In this document: piece after piece, positions 31,919 to 41,396 of the stretch
Layout of the letters: every line of letters starts with the position of its first letter
Position numbering within the stretch: position 1 is the stretch's first letter
DNA from: Phytophthora hibernalis
Lineage: Eukaryota > Oomycota > Peronosporomycetes > Peronosporales > Peronosporaceae
Reading direction: 5' to 3'
NCBI GenBank assembly: GCA_012656075.1
Contig: JAAKBF010000218.1
Location: 434,001 to 498,000, forward strand
DNA length: 64,000 bases
Made by a program: the position numbers and the translations under genes
Notes under the pieces: generated by a model
Seen by the model: the letters and a program-made list of their open reading frames with translations, nothing else
Database searches by the model: none
What the model was told of the DNA's origin: nothing

Positions 31919-32265
31919 AGTGCTGCTGTGCCCGAGCGCTGCCAGAAAACGTAGCTGAACGCAGTACGCGTAGTTGATAATCATGTAAATGCAAAACAAA
32001 CTTACAACTGTAGCAGATACGGTGCTTACCGGTACATGTAGTGAACCTGTGAGCAATGCTCACAGGACGGCGAACACCAGTGACCACACCGAAAGTCTCT
32101 CTTGCTCGAAATTCGAGAACGGTGTGTCGTCGACTCCAGCAGCCACGTGACACACACTTCAACGATACCACTCCAGATTTGCCTCGTCCCTTGTCAGTCG
32201 CAGCGCCACATGAAGTTCTCCGGAGAAGACAGCCAGACTATAATGGACAGGCCCGCAACGTTACC

Positions 32266-32318
32266 TTCTTGTGATCTCCAGCGGAGTCCCCGGAAGTCCC
32301 CGCTGGAGATCACAAGAA
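32266..32318. repeat. 19-bp perfect inverted repeat with GC-rich loop
   Basis: TTCTTGTGATCTCCAGCGG at 32266-32284 and its exact complement at 32300-32318, with a 15-nt spacer (AGTCCCCGGAAGTCC). Possibly a transposon end or a transcribed hairpin. Confidence 0.7.
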
Positions 32319-32407
32319 CAGGCAGATTTCTAGCTGTTAAATACCGTTAAATATTTGGGCAAATGAACTGAAACCGCTACACGGACGCTGTGGACATGGT
32401 TTGTTGG

Positions 32408-32450
32408 AGGGTAGGTGGCGCCTCCGCTTCGCTGCGGCGGATTTTTATAG
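32408..32450 (-). other. Candidate Helitron 3' end hairpin
   Basis: On the minus strand TCCGCCGCAGCGAAGCGGAG can fold into a GC-rich hairpin and is followed by GCGCCACCTACC. Helitrons end in a hairpin followed by CTRR. The last four bases here (CTAC) do not fit exactly, so the terminus is tentative. Confidence 0.35.
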
Positions 32451-32459
32451 AATTGTATC

Positions 32460-32580
32460 TCACCCACCCCGTCACTCAATCAGAACCCCATTTACTCACT
32501 CACACCTACTCGTTCACTCACTCACCCACTCACTCACTCACTCACACCCACTCACTCACTCACCCACCAACCTACGCACT
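32460..32580. repeat. Degenerate (TCAC)n microsatellite
   Basis: About 120 bp of CACTCACTCACC-type tetranucleotide repeat between the candidate Helitron end and its coding part. Confidence 0.85.
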
Positions 32581-32593
32581 CTCCTTTTTAAAA

Positions 32594-34800
32594 TCAAGCG
32601 TTATGTATTAAATGCAGTTCACTACCTAATTTTGAAAGATCTCTGTACACAATATTGTTGGTGTGTACTCGCCCATCCTCGTCGATAGCCTCTGGGTCCA
32701 CGGTAATCTTGATAGCTTTTCTGGAAGTCACTCTGGACAGCGCCACATACAGTTGTCCATGCGCAAACACGGGCGATTCCAGGTAAATTCCTACGTTGTG
32801 AATAGACAGTCCCTGAGCCTTGTTGATCGTCATCGCGAAGGCTGGAACCACTGGAAACTGCTTACGCTTCATCTTGAACGGGAACTCTTTGTCGTCATCC
32901 TCAGTATAGAAAATGATCCGAGGAATAAAACTGTCGTGCCCTTGGAAGGCCCTGACATAACACACGCCTCAATACTTCGCTCTCTCAGCGACACAACTCT
33001 GAGCCGAGTCCCATTGCACAGTCCTGCGTCACTGTTCAGGTTCCGGATCATAATGATCGGAGTCCCCACCTTCAACACAATCCTATGAGGTGGTATACCG
33101 GAGAAGTTGAGAGAGTTCAAAAACTCTTGCTCGAACATGTTGGGGTCCGCGACTCCCTCAAGACTGTCAACAGAGATACTCCTTCGTAGCGCCTGTGAGT
33201 CGTTCAGCCACCATATCGTTGATGCGCCATACACCGGCATTTGTAGGAGCCAGAATCACCCGCTCAACGAAGTACTCGTCTGGCAAGTCATCTCCCCCAA
33301 CACCTGGATACACCGCATCAATCAACGCGTTCACATTGCGCGTCCGTCGATCGTCTTCCATCTCGTCCAAGTCGTGATCGTGTGATTCCTCAACAGGGAG
33401 TAGATTAAAATTTGGGGAAAAGGGTTCCATATCTTCATCCTCTTCGCCCTCGGCCGCGAGCACTGCACCCCGAGGTTCCGGAATGATGCACATATCTCGA
33501 GGGAGGCAAATATCATTCTCGCCAAGCTCCTCGTTCACCGGGTATCGCCCTTCGCCTATCTGAAGTAAAAACTCAGAAAACTCAGAAAACTTGGCTGCGC
33601 TAACAGGATCCGGGGCTGTCCGAACACGCATATTCTCGGTCAGCCGGACTTGGCGCAAATGTTCCCATAGCGGAGAACTCTTGAAGCAGGCCGCGATTGT
33701 CTCTGCTCGCGTGGCGTCCTTCAACACTAGCAAAATCTGACGGTGGTCACCGCTGAAAACCATCAACTTCCCTCCGAACGGTTCCTGGTCGCTCTTCATA
33801 ATATCACGAAACGTCCTATCCACTGCTTCGAAGCAACCACGATTCATCATAGGAGCCTCATCCCAGATAATGAGACTGGCACATCGAATCAGCTCAGCCT
33901 TCTGGCTCTGGAAATGCAGACTGCAGGTCGAATGCTCAGTGATCTTGATCGGGATACGAAACGTTCAGTGTGCTGTATGTCCTCCAGTCATAAGTGTAGC
34001 CGCGATACCACTGGAATCCACTGCGACGGCGATCTTCCGTTGCATTCTGACGTGGGCAAGTATCTGTTCCAGCAAGAATGATTTCCCTGTCCCGCCAGGA
34101 CCATCGAGAAAGAACAATTTCTCTCCTCCAACCGGGCGACTCACAGCCTCAAGCACTTGATCAAAAATTTCCCTTTGGTTGCCGTTCAGTCCATCCACTC
34201 GTTCCGCAACATGCTCTAACGCGCTCTGCGAGTACGCGTTCAGTTCTTGCTGTACGATCGAGGCAGATTGTCCCTCTTCTACCAGGGCTGAAACATCGCT
34301 GTAGGTTGCGAGCTCCGGAAGACGGTATACCTGCAGTGACTTGCCATTAGAAGCTAAGTATTTGGCCACATACTTCAACGTTTTGTACTCTGCCATCCTT
34401 AAACGAATATCTTCGGCGCGCTCGACTTCAAGACGTTCGTCGTTTCTCTCGATGCCTCTAACGTAGTCTTCCGACATTTCGGTCTTGAACGTTTCCCAAA
34501 GAGCATGTGCTTGGGAGGTAGGCAGTACACCAATATGATAACGAAAAGTTGGCGCAGTTGAGATGGCATCTTTACGGCGGCCGCTTCCGTTAGGCAGCTG
34601 AACCACTCTGCATCGTCTTGCAGATAACCAAGCGCGAAGGCCGCATACCGAAACGTAGGGTGTATGGTTTCGCCGACCGTGAGGAGATCGGTGAAAGACT
34701 TTGGAGAGCGCCGGTTGCACAGAAGAAGTCGCAGATAGAATCTATCCGGGTCTTGAGGTGAAACGTGAATAATGCGCCCAAGCGACGCCGCGTACTGCTT
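32594..34800 (-). pseudogene. Helitron Pif1-like helicase domain (broken)
   Basis: Minus strand. A linker (SLGRIIHVSPQDPDRFYLRLLL, about 34790-34720) precedes the helicase. Walker A is FFLDGPGGTGKSFLLE near 34110. Later motifs are LMVFSGDHRQILLVL (GD-R-Q motif, near 33760), RLTENMR, then VGTPIIMIRNLNSDAGLCNG, PAFAMTINKAQGLSI and YVALSRVTS near 32740 (motif VI). Frame changes occur near 34720, 33900, 33200 and 32920. It would unwind DNA during rolling-circle transposition if intact. Confidence 0.82.
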
Positions 34801-34809
34801 GTACGGCTG

Positions 34810-37203
34810 TCACCTCTTCTCGTGCCACCTATATATCGTCGGAACATCCTTGTACAGAATATCAGCAGTCCCATCCGGATCGTTCGCACACAGCTTGAAA
34901 AATTCTGTCAGCATAGTTCTGTTTCCTCGGCGGATCAGATTATGAAGTTGGGCATTAGATTCATGGCCACGATAGGCGACCATATTCATGTCTTCCAGGT
35001 GAATGGGAAGATTTACCACAGAGTGCGTCGAACCTTGAGTACGATGCATGAACAACCGGTTGCAAGCCTCCACTGGAGAAATATAGCGTCCCAGTAGGTA
35101 CTGCTTAATATCGTCGGCCTCAATATCTTCTCCATCGATGGTTATTGTAATCATGTCCCCTCCCTTGTAGACGTACTTGTAGATGTACTTAATCGCTTTG
35201 TTCGTAGCACAAACTTCGACGTTGATGTGGCAGTTGTACTTCTGGGCGAGAAACGCGTTGTAAGGCACGATCCAGTTATTAATGGTCGCATTGTCCCAAA
35301 CATTACCTCTGTGGGAAAGAATTCCATCTGGACGACGACGGCGTCTGTACCTAGGGTATTCACCCTCAGTCATGACGGTTGCTTCCGCGAGCGCCTTGGG
35401 AAATTTCTTAGAGCACTTGCCGTTCTTCTTACACGGACTGTTAGAATTCTGCTGGCCACATGGCCCGTGCAGCATACTCGATATGACCGTCTCGTAAAGT
35501 TCCGGGTGCTTCTCTTTATCCGGAAGTTCTGCAGAGACTAATTTGTCCACATCGTCAGCCCTTACGGGCTTATCCTCTGGCCTCAAAATGAGAAGAATAT
35601 GTCCATGTGGAAGACCACGCTTCTGGTACTCCACCACATGGACCCGACCAGCTTGAATCCCCAGTAATCCTTCGTCTAGATCCTTACTAAGGGCTTTCAG
35701 CTTTTCATTGAACACTCGGCTTACCATGTCGGGTCTGTCCGCAGGCTTCTCCCCGCTCTAAGATTTTCCTTGATTTCCGGCCAGTTGGGATTGCACGTCA
35801 TGGTGATGAACAGATTCGGAGCTCCCGTTTCCCTTACGATAGCCATAGCGTCCAAGAAGCGCTGGTACATGTACCGTGGACCACCTGTGAACTTGGGAGG
35901 AATAATAATCTTCCGCCCGATCTCGGCGGCGTCGGGCTCAGCCGAATCACCCTCTGAACCGGTCTGCCGACCTGTGCCCGAGCGAGATTGTATGCGGCTA
36001 TCTTCCTCGTCGGCAGCCATTCTATGAACTTGGACGGATTCGTTGCGCAATGCGTCGGAGAGCCCTTGGAGTGTCTCTAGTCGATACTGAAGCTGGTTCG
36101 ATAAGCGTTCCTGCTCGCATTTGGCCCATTGATCAACACAGTACTGATGTGTAAGGCGCCCACCACGTAGAATAAGAGAGTCACTGGCGGTTCTATCGTA
36201 CAGGAGATAGGCCTCAAACTCTCGGAACGAGATTGATAACGGTTTCCCATGACGGTCGACAGGATTACCCACGCAAGGAAGGTGATAAATCCAACCACGT
36301 TCTCCATACGGAAAAAGAAGAGGGTACTGGAGAGGGTCGTAGCTGTCACGTGTCTCGAAAATTCGCTTGAATCCTCCCCGATGTGTATGGAAGAGTATGT
36401 CTCGAGGTTCCGCTGCATCTATCACGATGGCTGCACCTTCGGAAGCCGTCGGAGTGTTATGCGTTCCTGGGTTCGCGTTCCGAGTCACATGAAGGTGAAG
36501 CCGCAGGTTGTCGTCGGGGGAGAAAGTCACGCAAACGCCTCGCCGGATTGTCCTCAGGCAAAGCCGTACCCACCTCTTGACCGCGATCGAACTCAGCAAC
36601 AGCAGTCGCATACCCTGGCCCAGCATGGAGAACCAAAATATTACGCGCGTGGAGAAACTGTTGCGAGTAAGGGTTGTGGTCGACCATAATTCTGTCGAGG
36701 CCTTCTACGATCGTCTCGTCCAGGCCACCGGTCATCCCCATTCTGCTTTCAACGCGAGTCCCCATGTCTGGGTCGTTAATGTACACTTGTGCAAACATAG
36801 ACCGCCTATGTGAAGGAGGTAATAACGATCCGAGTCGGTGACAAACGGACCCTTGCACACGGAAATTGTACACTCCACCTCGCGTAACACTTTCATCCAG
36901 TTGAAGAGAGCGAGATAGCGACGCGCCCATTGAAGTAAACGCAAACACGTTGTTGTACACCCGGATAGACTGCATGAACCTCGGGTTACTGAAGAGTGGC
37001 AGTAATTCGGACGGGGCTCTACGCGCCGTCGGTACCTGTAGCACACTACTTTCGCCAGTGCGGATTACATTTGATGATGCAGAGCCAGAACATGGGGATG
37101 TCGAGTCCCAGTATGAGCATGGAGCTGAGGCTGCCGAGACGTCCGGGGCTAACATTCCAATTACCAGACCTACCACACAGCATAACGAGACCCCCAACTG
37201 CAT
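34810..37203 (-). pseudogene. Helitron Rep (HUH nuclease) and N-terminal domain (broken)
   Basis: The N-terminal Helitron-like domain is visible as FMQSIRVYNNVFAFTSMGAS, YDPLQYPLLFPYGERGW and FITMTCNPNWPEI. The HUH motif is GLPHGHILLIL near 35610. The paired catalytic tyrosines are in IKYIYKYVYKGG near 35180. The frame changes near 36500-36620 and again near 35725. These motifs define the rolling-circle nickase of autonomous Helitrons. Confidence 0.85.
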
Positions 37204-37266
37204 GAACTCATCGAAATCGATTCGTCTTCGTCAGACGACGATCTTCCATCGCGACATCGCCGCCGT

Positions 37267-37735
37267 TTGCGGGCCTTCCGAGACCTGGTGACCCATTTAA
37301 CTGAAGGTGATAGTGATGTCGAGATGCAGGATGGACAGTCGGTAACTACAGCACCCGGTCTTCGGTTACCACCTGCAGTGCACCCAGTTACGAAAGCGGA
37401 AATATTGCAAACCTGGGGTGGTGTACGATCCAAACACGACGTGGGATGTGTACACACTACTGGACCGGGCTAATTATGAGAAGCCTAATGAGGCGTATCT
37501 GGTGCAATGGCACGACAACGATCATCGCTTCTGTGCAACCTGGGTTTGGGCAAACTCTTTGTTCAAGGATGGATTCGCCAAGGAAATGCTACGTATCGAC
37601 ACATGGAAGGACGCGTACAGTACAATGAGCTACGCTGAGTTTAACAAGAAGTTTCCGCCCACTTACAAGGCGTCGGAGGATGGGAAATGCTTGTTCAAAG
37701 CTATGAGGATTGCGTGTCTCGGTTTGGTTTTGACT
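37267..37735 (+). pseudogene. Transposon-associated fragment with chromo-like and Cys-protease-like motifs
   Basis: Not firmly recognised. After a frame change at a GGGG run near 37411, the frame reads WDVYTLLDRANYEKPNEAYL, then VQWHDNDHRFCATWVWANSL, a chromodomain-like pattern (YLVxW ... TWV). Then comes ASEDGKCLFKAMRIACLGL, reminiscent of the OTU-protease D-G-x-C-L-F motif. The coding sense stops near 37735, where minus-strand MULE sequence begins. The plus frame stays open by chance to 37843. Confidence 0.45.
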
Positions 37736-39260
37736 CCAGCGAAAATATCACGGTGCCTCGAGAGCGATGACGACACATTAATGTCAGCTGCTCAGATAGA
37801 GCTACCAACTTCAAAAGCGTTCTCAGCGAATAATCTCGCTTGATGGCGTTGTTGAACTGCTCCACTGGATTATTTGTCTTCGCGAATCCTGTCGCCGAGT
37901 GATAGCATGCCCAGTTACAAAATTGCGAATCAATCCATTGCTTTTGAACTATTCAGCAAAGCTTTTGAGTACTGGAAGCGCCCTCCATGCAGTTAGCGCT
38001 GCCTCAGTTTGAGTATGAAATACTGCGGCATCAAGCGAATCGTGCAACAGATAAAGATGCTTGAATACCAGCGACACCGCCTCCATCGGAAAATTAGAGA
38101 CTCGATCGGCCACGTTCTTAACCACGTGGAAGAAGCACATCAGAAATGAAACGCTGCCGCTGTTGCTGCGCTTCGAAGACGCAATTTCCATCACTGCATT
38201 TTACTGAGCTTTGGCTGCGTTGCCCATGCAATAATGAAGGTTTGTGTAAACCCCTGTGATTTTCTTGTATATGTCAAACAAACTGTGAAGTGCTGTACCA
38301 ATAAGTTCCCCGTTTGCTGAGACGTCACGAACATTGCCACGGGATGAAACGAGCGTGATTGGTCGAAGATACCTACGTCAAGAACAGGGTATCCCGATTG
38401 ATCCAGTTTGTAGGTGGTGTCGATATGGAAAATATAGTCTGCAGCATATCGCAGCATTTTCACCATGAAGGGAGTTGAAATCCCAATAATTGTCGGGTCT
38501 TCATCAGTACCTTCTCCAATTAAAGAAGTCCCATCGACACTTATTCCATATCCAAACGTATACGCCTCGCCATCGTGCATGTCTTCAGTGAATTGCGTCC
38601 TCTTCACAAGGTTTACCATGCCATCTACAAAGTCGGTCTCGTTGAGCACAGCTCGCTTGTAATGCCCAACAAAGGTTTGTACTTGGCTCAGCACAGGCGA
38701 CTCCCCAACCGTGTGGCCAAAGTGGTCCAGAACGTTGTTGTAGATACGGTTGGGTTTCATACGCATTGAAATCAGAGGCTCCACGAACGTCTTCATCTCT
38801 CGCGTCAGCGTTGGTGGACAGGGTGACGCGATATCAATAATGTGCCTTCCATGCTGAAAAACGTCGGTTTTGTGCGTGGTCTCACATGTTAAAAGCTTCT
38901 TCCGCCACTCGCACTTTTGTCCGGGAATTCTTCGCACGTAGAGGACGCGCATTCGATCAGTCGGTACCGCATCTTGTGACTGTCGTAGTTGATATTGCAC
39001 AGTTGGCAATTAACGGGATGGCTGGTGGGCGTCCGAAATGTACGGGATCGATCCAACCAGCGGTCAACCTCGGCCGTATCCTGTCGGATTGCCAGGCTAG
39101 TCCAAATGTACGGAGGCATTGACGGTGAAGGTGGCGATGGGGGCGTAGGTAGTTTGCGTGTCTTGGGAAATGCACTGTGACTGTGTGTGGTCGCCACACA
39201 ATTGCTCGGTGAGATTTACCTAATGTTGATCTTAAAAATGAGCACAAAACGGTGTTCATA
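37735..39260 (-). pseudogene. MULE transposase remnant, second family
   Basis: Minus strand from about 39200. A C-terminally degraded zinc-type N-terminus is followed by SPCPPTLTREMKTFVEPLIS and the DDE core: ADYIFHIDTTYKLDQSGYPV (first Asp) and FHPVAMFVTSQQT. After a frame change near 38190 it reads MCFFHVVKNVADRVSNFP. After further breaks near 37950, SATGFAKTNNPVEQFNNAIK and YSLRTLLKLVALSEQL follow, a typical late transposase segment. It differs from the MULE at 27 kb. Confidence 0.72.
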
Positions 39261-40003
39261 AGGTAACTCTTAGGTCGTATGTGTTACACTTGAACTCTGT
39301 GTGCTCACTGCTTCTGGCTGTCCAATCAGCTGCCCTTTTGTCCGATTTGATAGCGCTGTGTGTGTCCCATATTATGTCTGTGTGCTGTACGTCAATATGT
39401 GTCCAGTCTTACTGTGCGCTCGCAGAAAGCGGGCAGATGAAGGCTATGGAGATAGTGAGCGCGGACAACGCTGCACGGTAAACGTGGTGCGTGCGCAGCT
39501 TGCGCCATGGCCTCCTCGAGTCCTCTGGTCTTGACCGCTCAGAGGTCTGGTCCAAGCAAGTCATCCGGCCAAGAGTGCGCACCAATCTAACCCCGGACTT
39601 GGTCAACGGACCCACGTGCCGTTCGAGGAGTGCCCCGTGAAGTCCGAAGTATCGAACCAGCAGAACGAGAAAGCGAGGCGGAGAAGAAAGATACATTCAT
39701 GGTGGAGGAAGAACCTTACAGAGATCACTAGTGAAAAAGTAGCTTGAATAGACCCTCTGAATCTCTCTAAAAATATGGTCTGAGCAGTTCTCACTGAAGA
39801 AGCTCATAATTACAGAAGTAACCGATCGTCCGTGAAATATTTAACGCGTATTTAACGTTTGTCTATGGATACATGCTGAGAAAGTTACACACATTGGAAG
39901 GGATTTCGTTTGTATAAATACGCAGGCATGATTGGCATAGTTACAAGTAGTAACCGTTTAAGTAGATGCTAGATCGATGAATTTAGAATTCCTTCAACAC
40001 TCC
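39261..40003. other. Intergenic, repeat-derived
   Basis: About 740 bp without a supported gene. Short open frames near 39490-39720 show no recognisable domain. Confidence 0.4.
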
Positions 40004-40231
40004 TTAATAGGGGGTCGAACATTCGAAATGAGCTGAAAAACATGAGCAGGAAAGAGGGAAATCATAAGCAGAAAAGTGTCGAAAACATAAGCAGAAACAG
40101 AAGTAAGTTGAACTTAGAAATGAGTGCTTGACTCTCAAACAAGCCACCTCCTGAGGTGGCTTGTTTGAGAGTTAAGCAGAAAATGGTCGAAATCATGAGC
40201 AGGTTTTTGCTATGTTCGACCCACCCCTAAT
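40004..40231. mobile_element. About 230-bp MITE with a 20-bp central hairpin
   Basis: Ends TTAATAGGGGGTCGAACAT (left) and ATGTTCGACCCACCCCTAA (right) are imperfect inverted repeats. The interior carries several AT(A/G)AGCAG(A/G)AAA words in both halves. It also holds a perfect 20-bp stem, ACTCTCAAACAAGCCACCTC (40131-40150), with its complement at 40153-40172 and only CT between. There is no coding capacity. Confidence 0.7.
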
Positions 40232-40779
40232 ACATGTACTTCGAAGTACAGCTTATTTTTCGCCTTCATTTGAGTATCGTTCCTATCGGTATCTCCTAAT
40301 CAATACTACAGTTCTACGTAGTACAATGTACAATCCAAAAATGGCGTACATGAATATGAAGTGAATTTTGCAGGACGAATTCCAATCCATTTTTCTATTA
40401 ACACTCACTTTGAGACGAGTTTAAAGTAAAATCCAGAGCTGTTCCGTGCGTAGTCGCGGCTTTGTATTAACGCTATATAAGTATTTGACTATTTTACAAC
40501 TCTAGCGGGGACCTTCAGCAGCGTAACACAACTGACCACGCAAGACGCGTGCCGCAACATGGGCCTCTCCTTGGGCCAAAGGAGACACGCACCATTGCGC
40601 TGCAGCGCTGGAAACCCGATCACCTTCATGCTCAGCCTTCATCCATCGACAAACTCCCCATCTGCAGTCGATTCTGGTGATCATGAGCTTTGCTTGGCGC
40701 GTTTCTCGGCTGCAATAGGGTTCCACCCGGACGTTCCTGTTGATACCGATCCACCCCGAGAAAATCTTGGCTTCTGCTG
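40232..40779. other. Region upstream of CAP5
   Basis: No supported gene. Begins with TACATGTACTTCGAAGTAC palindromic text next to the MITE. The CAP5 core promoter follows at 40780. Confidence 0.4.
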
Positions 40780-40797
40780 GCTCATTCTCCAAATTGC
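40780..40797 (+). promoter_or_regulatory. Inr+FPR core promoter of CAP5
   Basis: GCTCATTCTCCAAATTGC is an essentially perfect oomycete Inr+FPR string, about 70 nt before the ATG at 40851. Confidence 0.75.
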
Positions 40798-40850
40798 AGT
40801 GCAATACCAAGCCTCCTCTCTCCACTCTAAGCGAAGTACAAGAAATCAAC

Positions 40851-41330
40851 ATGAAAGGTATGCTCGTACTCGCTCTCGTGGCCCTCGTTGGGTCGGCCAA
40901 CGCCGTCGAAGTCTCGCGTGAGCTCCAGGTCGCTGACTACAGCACCAAGATGCTCAATGCCGTGAACGCCAAGCGCGCCGAGAAGGGTTTGAGCGCGCTC
41001 TGCATCAACACCAAGCTTGCGCAGGCGGCCCAGGTCCACGCTGAGGACATGGCCGCCAAGAACTTCATCGGAACGTCGAGCTCGGACGGATCCACTCAGA
41101 TGGACCGCCTTGAGGCGCAGAACCTGACGGTGACTGCTGCTGCTGAGCTCGTTGGTGCTGGTTACACCTCCGCGGACAGCATGGTTGCGGCTTGGGTCAA
41201 GGCCTCGAGCGACTACATCTATGCCGACTACCCGTTCATGGGCCCCGGCTACAAGTACGACAAGACCAAGCAGTACAAGCACTACTGGGTGCTCGACCTC
41301 TCGGACGGCGAGGGCGAGACCTGCGCCTAG
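40851..41330 (+). CDS. Secreted CAP/SCP (PR-1-like) protein, copy 5
   Basis: 159 residues, one exon, intact, and the most diverged of the five copies. Signal peptide MKGMLVLALVALVGSANA, then SRELQVADYSTKMLNAVNAK. The helix reads AAQVHAEDMAAKNFI and so keeps the His that the other copies have lost. Then GTSSSDGSTQ, and GPGYKYDKTKQYKHYWVLDL near the C-terminus, ending in Cys-Ala. An in-frame extension upstream lies across the promoter and is not used. Keeping His and the DM motif makes this the best candidate for an ancestral-type member. Confidence 0.88.
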   Translation: MKGMLVLALVALVGSANAVEVSRELQVADYSTKMLNAVNAKRAEKGLSALCINTKLAQAAQVHAEDMAAKNFIGTSSSDGSTQMDRLEAQNLTVTAAAELVGAGYTSADSMVAAWVKASSDYIYADYPFMGPGYKYDKTKQYKHYWVLDLSDGEGETCA

Positions 41331-41396
41331 ATCGTAGCTGTAAGGAACACAATGAACTTTGTTAACCGAATATGCATTACGCTCTTACCTTGGCAT

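Larger units (their letters stand above)
32594..37203 (-). mobile_element. Degenerate Helitron (rolling-circle transposon)
   Basis: Minus strand, coding from about 37203 down. It encodes one RepHel protein split by at least five frame changes. Neither terminus is certain. The Rep and helicase parts are listed separately. Confidence 0.85.

Noticed and set aside
32460..32580. CRISPR-like regular repeats
   Set aside because: Plain tetranucleotide microsatellite without unique spacers, in eukaryotic DNA.
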